A stretch of DNA of 26,494 nucleotides from Gammaproteobacteria bacterium (GTDB taxonomy: Bacteria > Pseudomonadota > Gammaproteobacteria > PS1 > Pseudothioglobaceae). The notes beneath the pieces are model-generated. The model was not told the DNA's origin. It searched no databases and worked only from the letters and a program-made list of their open reading frames with translations. The position numbers and the translations under genes were made by a program. Shown one piece after another: positions 1-7,012 of the stretch. Numbering within the stretch: the stretch's first letter is position 1; every line of letters begins with the position of its first letter. The stretch lies in the NCBI GenBank assembly GCA_028599035.1, contig JAQRMT010000008.1, positions 1-26,494 on the forward strand. Direction: 5' to 3'.

Positions 1-2306
1 CACTGCACCCGATAACAGCCCTTTTGCTGCCCACCCTATGCCAAAAAGTAGCACAAAATGAAAGAACTTTGTTTAATTATTTGGGTGGTTCAGAGCCTTT
101 ATCATTGGCTAAAAAATTAGACAAATTAACGCTGGGGGAGTTTATCCTGCCAGCCGATATTTTTGATTACTTCCTAACAGGGCAGATATTAACCAATGAT
201 TTACAAGTGCAAAGAACAGTGGTTGAGGCTAATAGTGCAATAGAGCGATTTTCAACAAATGATATAAAAGAAGTAAGCTTACTTAAAACCATTGGCGTAT
301 TAAATATTGCCAGCAAAATTCCAGCATCAAAATCATTGTTAGCATTATGCGATGAACGCTTTAAAACCAGCATTCAAAACCTTGAAAAACAATCTATTGT
401 TTATTATCGAAAATTCAATAACGAATACCGAGTATGGCAAGGCAGTGATTTTGATATAAATGCCGAATTAGCTGAACAAGAAGCGCAATTATGCACTCTA
501 AATGTTGCCGATCAATTAAATGAGAATTCAGTTTTTTTACCATTTGTTGCTAAAAAATATTCTATTGAAAAACACAGTTTGTTTTACTTTGAGCCGTTTT
601 TCATTAATGTATCAGAATACAAGGAAAAAGATAAACGAACAGAAAGCCCAAGAATTGTTTTTTGCTTGAGCAATACCAAAAAAGATAAAGCGATCTTTCA
701 AACCAAGGTGGTGCTACATTTTTCATCACAAGATATTTGTGTTTTATTGAACAATAGCGAACAAATCAAACAAGTTATTAAAAATCAAACAGCCTTAGAA
801 CACATAAAAACACACAATTCAGTCATTCGACAAGACCCAGTTGTGCAAAGAGAATTTAAGTTATATTTAGCTAATGTTGAAAAAGAGGTGACGGGCGAAC
901 TTAATAAAATTGTAGAAAATCCTGCCAATTGCATTTGGTGTCAAGGTCAAAATAACGTCCAAAAGCCTATAAACAATAAAAGAGACATTCAAGAATTACT
1001 TTCCAGCACGCTAGAAAATGTTTATCACCAAACACCAATTATTAAAAACGAACTAATTAACAGAAACCACCCATCAGCCCAAGCAAATGCAGGTCGCAGA
1101 AAATTACTAATAGCCTTATTAAATCATTCTAACAAGCAAGAGTTAGGCATTGAAGCATATCCTGCAGAAAAAAGTATGTATAAGGCTATTTTAGAAAGTA
1201 GTGGCATACATAAAAAGATAAAAGGCAATTGGGAAATTGCACTACCTGAAAACCCTGCTTATTTAAAAGTATGGAATTTGATAGAGGGTTTCTTTAATAA
1301 TGCAAAAGAGAAAGCGCATAATTTTTCTGAATTAGATGCCACTTTAACTTCGCCACCTTTTGGCATTAAAAAACCAGTATTGCCTATTTTCTATATTGCA
1401 GTTTACTTATGCAATAAAGATGAAATTGCCGTTTATGAAGACCGTTTTTATGTGCCATATTTCACTACCGAACATTTGGAGCGTTTTTTAAAACGCCCCG
1501 ACACCTTTTCTTTTCAACAGTTCAAGATAGAAGGGGTTACTCAATCGTTTTTACAAGAATATGAAAATAGTTTGCTGGGTGGAAAGAAAGCGCCAAATGC
1601 ACCAAAACTATTTCAAGCAATGGCAGTATTTATACAAGACATTCCACTTTATACCAAGCAAACTAACAACATTTCCGAAGTAGCGCAAAAAGTAAGAGAT
1701 GCCTTTAAGAATAATAAAAGCCCTCAGGATTTATTATTTAAAAAATTGCCAGAAGCATGTGGCTTTGATGTTGATGCTAAAGGTTTCGGCGACACAATAA
1801 AAAAAGCCTTGCAAGAAATTAAAAACGCTTATCCAACAATGCTTGAGAGCAAAATAAGTACATTTGCAGATAAATTAAATATAAGTATAGAAGATAAAGC
1901 TAAAATTAAGACAAAACTTATTTCTTACGGACAAGTATTGCAAACCTACACTGTTGATAAAAAAATGAGTAAATTTATCAAGAATATAAGTGTTGAACAT
2001 GAAAATGTGGATGATTATTTTATTATGATATTGACATTTGTAGCTGATAAAAATCCAAAAGAATGGACGGATATGGAAAGTGCTACAGCAAGCCAATTAC
2101 TGTCTGACAGTATAAATTTAATGGTTAATCTATACGCTGTTCACATTCAAAATAAAAGACTAAGTGCTAAGGATGATTTGATTAAAAATAATATACAAGC
2201 GTTATTGCATAATTCTAAGAATAAAATTAACATTATTGGAGAAGTTATTAGGTGTTTAGAGAAAAATAAAGAATACAACTTATTAGATCGACAGCGTAAT
2301 GACTAA
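1..2306 (+). CDS. sspC: SspC-like ATPase of a DNA phosphorothioation defence system, 5'-truncated by window edge
   Basis: This is the C-terminal part of a large protein, and the reading frame is open to the left edge. Reading upstream from the TTG at 24 gives in-frame codons for LHPITALLLPTLCQKVAQNE, which joins smoothly to the rest, so the TTG is not the real start. The HP-x-TALLLP...AQNER-x-LF-x-YL block and the SPPFGIKKPVLP block (about residues 443-454 counted from base 24) resemble conserved stretches of large P-loop ATPases in phage-defence operons (SspC, BrxC/PglY-like). The Walker A/B part would lie left of the window. It overlaps the next gene by 8 bases, indicating translational coupling. 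In the known system SspC is the ATPase that works with SspB and SspD during sulfur insertion. The SspC assignment rests mostly on the sspC-sspD-sspE order; a BREX-type ATPase is the main alternative. Confidence 0.6.
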   Translation, partial: LHPITALLLPTLCQKVAQNERTLFNYLGGSEPLSLAKKLDKLTLGEFILPADIFDYFLTGQILTNDLQVQRTVVEANSAIERFSTNDIKEVSLLKTIGVLNIASKIPASKSLLALCDERFKTSIQNLEKQSIVYYRKFNNEYRVWQGSDFDINAELAEQEAQLCTLNVADQLNENSVFLPFVAKKYSIEKHSLFYFEPFFINVSEYKEKDKRTESPRIVFCLSNTKKDKAIFQTKVVLHFSSQDICVLLNNSEQIKQVIKNQTALEHIKTHNSVIRQDPVVQREFKLYLANVEKEVTGELNKIVENPANCIWCQGQNNVQKPINNKRDIQELLSSTLENVYHQTPIIKNELINRNHPSAQANAGRRKLLIALLNHSNKQELGIEAYPAEKSMYKAILESSGIHKKIKGNWEIALPENPAYLKVWNLIEGFFNNAKEKAHNFSELDATLTSPPFGIKKPVLPIFYIAVYLCNKDEIAVYEDRFYVPYFTTEHLERFLKRPDTFSFQQFKIEGVTQSFLQEYENSLLGGKKAPNAPKLFQAMAVFIQDIPLYTKQTNNISEVAQKVRDAFKNNKSPQDLLFKKLPEACGFDVDAKGFGDTIKKALQEIKNAYPTMLESKISTFADKLNISIEDKAKIKTKLISYGQVLQTYTVDKKMSKFIKNISVEHENVDDYFIMILTFVADKNPKEWTDMESATASQLLSDSINLMVNLYAVHIQNKRLSAKDDLIKNNIQALLHNSKNKINIIGEVIRCLEKNKEYNLLDRQRND

Positions 2307-3105
2307 GAAGATAAGGCACGTGTTAGGGATTTCTGGTGGCAAAGACAGTGCGGCTCTTGCGATTTACCTTAAGCAACAAAATAGAGTTCCTGATATGGAG
2401 TACTTCTTCTGTGATACAGGGGTAGAGCTACCAGAGGTATATACATTTTTGAATAAGCTTGAGGTGTATCTCGGTAAACCTATTAAAAGATTGGGCGAAG
2501 AGGTAAATTTCTTTCAGCACTTAAAGAAGCATGATGAAATGCTGCCTTTGGCAACAAGAAGATGGTGCACTAAAGACATGAAGCTAGATCCACTTGAAAA
2601 GTTTATCGGTGCTGATGAGGCGATTACTTATGTAGGTATTAGATCCGATGAGTTTAGAGAGGGGTATATGAGCCACGGTGGAAATATTAAAGCAGTTTAT
2701 CCTTTTATTGAAGATGGACTAGTAAGAGAAGATATTTTTAACTTGCTAAGAGAGACGGTCGGAATTCCAGAATATTATGAATGGCGCAGCCGTTCAGGTT
2801 GTTTCTTTTGCTTTTTTCAGAGACATGAAGAATGGATAGGCTTACATGATAGGCATCCAAAACTATTTCAACAGGCTGTTGACATGGAAAAGAAGGCAAA
2901 TGAAGAATTTAAAGATTTAAAGAGCAGGTTCTCTTGGATTCGAGGCATTAGTTTGGAAGAGCTTTTAGAAAGAAGAGAAGAAATATTGGCAAATAGTCAG
3001 AAGCGTAAAAATCAGAGTAAAAAAGATACACGCTCTTGGCAAGAAATTTTAATAGAAGATGGACAAGATGATGAAGAGCAGGCTTGTACGATTTGTAGTT
3101 TATAA
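2299..3105 (+). CDS. sspD: SspD/DndC-like PP-loop ATP pyrophosphatase (PAPS reductase family)
   Basis: A 268-residue member of the phosphoadenosine phosphosulfate reductase / PP-loop superfamily. The nucleotide-binding loop SGGKDS is at residues 12-17, followed by FFCDTGVE (36-43). Cys90 (RRWCTKDMK) and the Cys168-x2-Cys171 pair are candidate iron-sulfur or sulfur-relay ligands; a second CxxC (263, 266) lies at the extreme C-terminus. Assimilatory PAPS reductases would be expected beside cys genes and usually end with an ECG-x-H motif, which is absent. DndC and SspD activate the DNA backbone with ATP for sulfur transfer, and this protein is shorter than DndC, nearer to SspD. The start overlaps the upstream gene by 8 bases, and the nuclease-like gene follows 14 bases downstream, so the three form one operon. 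BrxP of type 4 BREX is an alternative. Confidence 0.72.
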   Translation: MTKKIRHVLGISGGKDSAALAIYLKQQNRVPDMEYFFCDTGVELPEVYTFLNKLEVYLGKPIKRLGEEVNFFQHLKKHDEMLPLATRRWCTKDMKLDPLEKFIGADEAITYVGIRSDEFREGYMSHGGNIKAVYPFIEDGLVREDIFNLLRETVGIPEYYEWRSRSGCFFCFFQRHEEWIGLHDRHPKLFQQAVDMEKKANEEFKDLKSRFSWIRGISLEELLERREEILANSQKRKNQSKKDTRSWQEILIEDGQDDEEQACTICSL

Positions 3106-3119
3106 AAGAGGAGTTCGGT

Positions 3120-5084
3120 ATGCCAGAGACGTATAAATTTGATGATGAGACGCTGAAGGATATAATAGAAAAAGAGAGAAAGTTTAAGTTAGTTTTGCCC
3201 CATTTTCAAAGAAAATTTGTATGGAAGGTAGAGGATCAAAAGGCTTTATTGCAGTCTATGTTGTCAGGTATCCCTGTTGGAGGGATTTTACTTTTAGATG
3301 ATAAGAAAGATTCTTATGATAGTCGTCCATTATGTTTTGATTTTGAACCCAATATAGAAGGAGATAGGTGTACTTTTTTATTAGATGGACAGCAAAGAGT
3401 ATCTACAATGAAATCGATGTTTTACGATTTGTTTTCGAAAAAAGAAATTGAGAGGTTTGATGATGTAGATAATTGGAAGGATTTACTGTCGCAAACACCA
3501 GGCAAGCTAAGCAACAGGTGGTTTCTAAAAATTAGCAAAAATGATGAAGATATATTTGGACTTAAGTCACTATCTTTTGATGAAGATAAGCAGTTATATC
3601 CAAGTGATTTTGAAGAGTTTATTGACATACGTAAAATTCTCAAAACAAAAAATGCCGCCTATTATCCAAATGACAATAATAAAGATTTAGTAAATTGGTC
3701 TGTTCAGAATATGTCAGTACCATTGTGTTTAATAGCAGATGATAGGTATTCTTTCAAGGAAGTGCTAAAGAGAATTGCGGCTGATGAACACGGAGAGGCA
3801 TTTGAGGCTAGACGAGTGGAGGAGTGGGCTGAGTCTATTGTTGTATTCATAGAAGAAAGAACACTTAAGACAGATATTCATGAAATTCTTTTAGGTGAAA
3901 ATGGAATGCGAATTGGTATATCTATTTTTGAACAGGTGAATAGAGGCGGTGTTAAGTTAGATGTGTATGATTTAATTGTAGCTAGGATGGCTTTTCATAA
4001 GAAAAACCTAACTTATGAGATTGGTTGTAAGGTTAAAAATGTGCAAGCAATAATGTCGGCAATATCTAATGATACTAGAGAAGGTTTTGATATTAAAAAA
4101 TTAGATGTTTGGAATGATAAAGACAGCATACCTTCAAATCATTTTAAGAAATCATTTAAAAATTGTTTGGCAATTACTGAGTTAAATGGTAGAAAACAAC
4201 TTGAAAGCTTAAAAGATAAATACATTAAGGAAAGAAATTTATTAGATTTAGATCAAGACCAAATAAATGATAATTGGGAAGAGACTATTGATATTCTCTT
4301 TTCGGTATTACAATTCTTACATTTCCGTTGCGGAGTTGATAAGTTAAAGAATATTCCTTACGAGTTATTGATAGTGCCATTATTTGTATTTTTTATTAAA
4401 CATGATAATAAGCCAGATAAACAAGCTATAGATAGAATTGAATTTTGGTATTGGTCATCAATATTGTCAGGGCATTATAGAGAAAAGCAATCTACTAGAG
4501 TTATACAAGATAGCAAAATGATTATTGAAGGCAAAGACTTTAATGATAGATTAGAGAAAATATTTAAAGAAGATGGCTATTCTGATAAAAATTCTTTGTT
4601 AAGAAAAAAAGAGAATGGCAGGCAGCCACAATTAGATAGAACGCTTATTCAATATGTAATATCAAAAGAGCCTTTTGACTTAAAGAAAGAAACTAAGGGC
4701 CATAAAAAAACAAAAATATCTGCCTATAAGCAAGCAAAAGGTGACATTGTTACTCAAGTTCATCATATTATTCCTATTAACGAGCTTAAAAATGTATATA
4801 GTGAAGATGATTTAAGGGAAGATAAAGAACATGCGGCAAATAGTATGCTGAATAAAGTTGTGATAAGTGATGCAGCAAATTGGAAGATTATGAGGATTGA
4901 CGATTATAAACATCATGCCAATCACCTTAATTGTAAGAGTAACTGCATCCCACAACCAAACGATAAGAAATACTACAAAGGTGACGTGTACGATTTAAAT
5001 TCTTTTGAGTCATTTTTATCAGATAGATTTGATTTACTAGAGAAGGATATAAAAGAACACTTAATAGGGTTAATTAGTGATTAA
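3120..5084 (+). CDS. sspE: SspE-like DUF262/DUF1524-type (GmrSD family) restriction nuclease
   Basis: A 654-residue protein with GmrSD/SspE architecture. The N-terminal DUF262 domain shows LPHFQRKFVW (26-35), GIPVGGILLLD (50-60) and the diagnostic DGQQR NTP-binding motif (89-93); a later FEQVNRGGVKLDVYDL block is also typical of DUF262. The C-terminal part carries an HNH-type site, HHIIP at 548-552 followed by Asn574 and Asn578, as in DUF1524-type nucleases. Known SspE proteins sense phosphorothioate-modified DNA through the DUF262 NTPase and nick invading unmodified DNA with the HNH domain; GmrSD and BrxU are relatives with other substrates. The good SD AGAGGAG lies 6-7 bases before the ATG. 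Placement directly after the SspD-like gene argues for the SspE role. The phosphorothioation partner is inferred, not shown. Confidence 0.72.
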   Translation: MPETYKFDDETLKDIIEKERKFKLVLPHFQRKFVWKVEDQKALLQSMLSGIPVGGILLLDDKKDSYDSRPLCFDFEPNIEGDRCTFLLDGQQRVSTMKSMFYDLFSKKEIERFDDVDNWKDLLSQTPGKLSNRWFLKISKNDEDIFGLKSLSFDEDKQLYPSDFEEFIDIRKILKTKNAAYYPNDNNKDLVNWSVQNMSVPLCLIADDRYSFKEVLKRIAADEHGEAFEARRVEEWAESIVVFIEERTLKTDIHEILLGENGMRIGISIFEQVNRGGVKLDVYDLIVARMAFHKKNLTYEIGCKVKNVQAIMSAISNDTREGFDIKKLDVWNDKDSIPSNHFKKSFKNCLAITELNGRKQLESLKDKYIKERNLLDLDQDQINDNWEETIDILFSVLQFLHFRCGVDKLKNIPYELLIVPLFVFFIKHDNKPDKQAIDRIEFWYWSSILSGHYREKQSTRVIQDSKMIIEGKDFNDRLEKIFKEDGYSDKNSLLRKKENGRQPQLDRTLIQYVISKEPFDLKKETKGHKKTKISAYKQAKGDIVTQVHHIIPINELKNVYSEDDLREDKEHAANSMLNKVVISDAANWKIMRIDDYKHHANHLNCKSNCIPQPNDKKYYKGDVYDLNSFESFLSDRFDLLEKDIKEHLIGLISD

Positions 5085-5350
5085 TTTTTTAGAATACTCT
5101 GAAAGTAAGAAAAACCGCTATGTTTTTAGGGCGACAAATGTCACGCTTTTGTCAAATACAAGGCTAAATCGAATAACTAAAAATCAAAAAAATTGAAATC
5201 TAACTAAAAACAAATAAAGCAAGATTGCGTTTTCATTCTTAGATAAAAAATGTATTATATTTTTAGATTGCACTATTTGTTAAGTGGGAAGTTGCAATCT
5301 TAAGAAAGGCAATAAGTGAAAAATTTAGTAATAAAGTTAAAAGAGTTATT
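5085..5350. other. AT-rich junction between defence block and core genes
   Basis: No coding frame of useful length is seen on either strand, and no HicA toxin gene precedes the HicB-like gene. It is rich in A/T tracts and holds an inverted repeat (5265-5300) and a second weak one, GACAAA at 5133-5138 with TTTGTC at 5148-5153. TATTAT at 5253-5258 could serve as a -10 for the downstream genes, but no well-spaced -35 is present. No Rho-independent terminator for the upstream operon was found. Confidence 0.5.
5265..5300. repeat. Perfect 8-bp inverted repeat upstream of the HicB-like gene
   Basis: AGATTGCA (5265-5272) and TGCAATCT (5293-5300) form a perfect inverted repeat around a 20-base spacer. 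A further AGATTGC occurs at 5222-5228. It sits about 50 bases before the HicB-like start, so an operator for a DNA-binding protein or a 5'-UTR hairpin are both possible. No T run follows, so it is not a standard terminator. Confidence 0.4.
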
Positions 5351-5578
5351 ATGAATAATACAATTGAAAACAGGGATTATATCGGCAGTGTTGAGTATTC
5401 CAATAAAGATAAGTGCTTTTTTGGTAAGCTGGAAATGATTGATGGTTTGGTGACTTTTGAGGCGGACACGGTTGCTGACTTGGAGCAGAGCTTTCAAGGT
5501 AGTGTTAATGATTGTCTCAGCACTTGTCAAAAACTGGGTGGGCGAGTAAAACAAATGAAAAACGAAATAAGGAATTAA
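5351..5578 (+). CDS. Orphan HicB-like antitoxin-family protein without DNA-binding domain
   Basis: A 75-residue protein that reads as the HicB partial-RNase-H-like domain: DYIGSVEYSNKDKCFFGKL, GLVTFEADTVADLEQSFQGS and VNDCLSTCQKLG match the usual order YxGsvef...DgvFhGkv...vtFeg-v-eLe-aF-esvdDYL. Typical HicB antitoxins continue with a ribbon-helix-helix or HTH domain that represses the hicAB promoter. Here the protein stops 14 residues after the Cys-Gln-Lys segment, at TAA just 3 bases before gatB. No HicA toxin gene lies upstream. It may be an orphan HicB, a remnant of a lost toxin-antitoxin pair, or a small soluble regulator. The ATG has AAGAG 5 bases upstream. gatB probably depends on the same transcript, and its SD (TAAGGAA, 5568-5574 region) is embedded in the last codons of this gene. 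Confidence 0.65.
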   Translation: MNNTIENRDYIGSVEYSNKDKCFFGKLEMIDGLVTFEADTVADLEQSFQGSVNDCLSTCQKLGGRVKQMKNEIRN

Positions 5579-5581
5579 ATT

Positions 5582-7012
5582 ATGCAGTGGGAAACAGTCA
5601 TTGGGTTAGAGATTCATGCCCAACTTAATACAAAATCAAAGATTTTTTCAGCAGCCGCTACCGAATTTGGTCAAGCGCCAAATTCGCAGGCGTGCGCTGT
5701 TGATTTGGGCTTGCCAGGTGTGTTACCAGTACTCAATGTAGAAGCGGTTAATAAAGCAATTAAATTTGGTCTAGCGATTAATGCGCATATTAATCAGCGT
5801 AATATTTTTGATCGTAAAAATTATTTCTACCCAGATCTACCGAAAGGTTATCAAATTTCACAAATGGATTTGCCTATTGTTGGCGAAGGTGAAATTGAAA
5901 TCAGCGTTGATGAAGCAACTAAAGTTGTGGGTGTTACCCGTGCACATCTTGAAGAAGATGCAGGTAAATCAGTACACGATATGTTTAATGAGTATACCGC
6001 TGTTGATTTAAACCGTGCTGGTACACCGTTGTTAGAAATTGTGTCAGAGCCAGATATGCGTAGCGCTAAAGAAGCGGTTGCTTATGCTAAGAAAATCCAT
6101 GCCTTGGTGCAGTATATTGGTATTTGTGATGGCAATATGCAAGAAGGCTCGTTCCGTTGTGATGCCAATGTTTCTATTCGTCCTATGGGCCAGGAAAAAC
6201 TCGGCACTCGCGCGGAATTAAAAAATATTAATTCGTTTAAGTTTTTAGAGCGCGCCATTAATTTAGAAGTTGAGCGTCAACAAGATATTTTAGAAGAAGG
6301 TGGTGAAGTGGTGCAAGAAACACGCTTGTATGACGCTGTTAAACACCAAACTCGCTCAATGCGCTCTAAAGAAGAAGCGAATGATTATCGTTATTTTCCC
6401 GACCCAGATTTATTGCCAGTGGAAATTTCAGACGAATTATTGACCCAGATTAAAGCGCAATTACCAGAGTTGCCTGTTGAGAAAAAAGCGCGTTTTATCA
6501 AAGAATTAGGACTAAGTGAGTATGATGCAGATGTGTTGACCTCACAAAAATCTCTGGCTGATTATTTTGAAACCCTATTGAAAGGTAACGAATCGAATGC
6601 CAAACTTTGTGCTAATTGGGTGATGGGTGAGTTGAGTGCTGCGCTGAATAAAAGTCAGATAGAAATTGAGAAATCTCCCGTATCAGCACAGGATTTATCG
6701 TTATTAATTGTGCGTATTGGCGATGATACTATTTCAGGAAAAATTGCTAAAGATGTGTTTAAAGCGATGTGGGATGGCGAGGGCAATGCGGATACAATTA
6801 TTGACAGTCAAGGTTTAAAACAAGTTACTGACACAGGGGCGATTGAGGTGATTGTTGATGAGATTATTAAAAATAATGCAGCACAGGTTGAACAATTTAA
6901 ATCAGGCAATGAGAAGATTTTAGGCTTCTTTGTGGGTCAAGCAATGAAAGCTACACAAGGCAAAGCCAACCCTAAATTACTCAATGAAATGCTCAGGTCA
7001 AAACTTGGCTAA
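5582..7012 (+). CDS. gatB: Aspartyl/glutamyl-tRNA(Asn/Gln) amidotransferase subunit B
   Basis: Full-length GatB (476 residues). The N-terminus METVIGLEIHAQL type (here QWETVIGLEIHAQL) and the CNVDxG-like AVDLGLPGVLPVLN, FDRKNYFYPDLPKGYQISQ, GTPLLEIVSEPD and RCDANVSIRP blocks are hallmarks of the kinase domain that activates the side chain of Glu-tRNA(Gln) or Asp-tRNA(Asn). The C-terminal part from about residue 330 is the tRNA-binding YqeY-like tail. It works with GatC and GatA, the glutaminase, to complete tRNA charging in the cytoplasm. gatC and gatA are not in this window, although they commonly precede gatB; the defence block and HicB-like gene occupy that position instead. selO follows with an overlap or near-overlap. 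Confidence 0.97.
   Translation: MQWETVIGLEIHAQLNTKSKIFSAAATEFGQAPNSQACAVDLGLPGVLPVLNVEAVNKAIKFGLAINAHINQRNIFDRKNYFYPDLPKGYQISQMDLPIVGEGEIEISVDEATKVVGVTRAHLEEDAGKSVHDMFNEYTAVDLNRAGTPLLEIVSEPDMRSAKEAVAYAKKIHALVQYIGICDGNMQEGSFRCDANVSIRPMGQEKLGTRAELKNINSFKFLERAINLEVERQQDILEEGGEVVQETRLYDAVKHQTRSMRSKEEANDYRYFPDPDLLPVEISDELLTQIKAQLPELPVEKKARFIKELGLSEYDADVLTSQKSLADYFETLLKGNESNAKLCANWVMGELSAALNKSQIEIEKSPVSAQDLSLLIVRIGDDTISGKIAKDVFKAMWDGEGNADTIIDSQGLKQVTDTGAIEVIVDEIIKNNAAQVEQFKSGNEKILGFFVGQAMKATQGKANPKLLNEMLRSKLG

Noticed and set aside
24..26. TTG as the start of the first gene
   Set aside because: The frame continues without a stop to base 3 and the upstream codons extend a conserved motif, so the gene is cut by the window edge.
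2299..3105. Assimilatory PAPS/APS reductase (cysH)
   Set aside because: No ECG-x-H terminal motif, no cys neighbours, and the flanking genes are defence-type.
5085..5350. A HicA toxin gene upstream of the HicB-like gene
   Set aside because: All frames are broken by frequent stops and no HicA-like GSHxxF or GTG-His pattern could be read.
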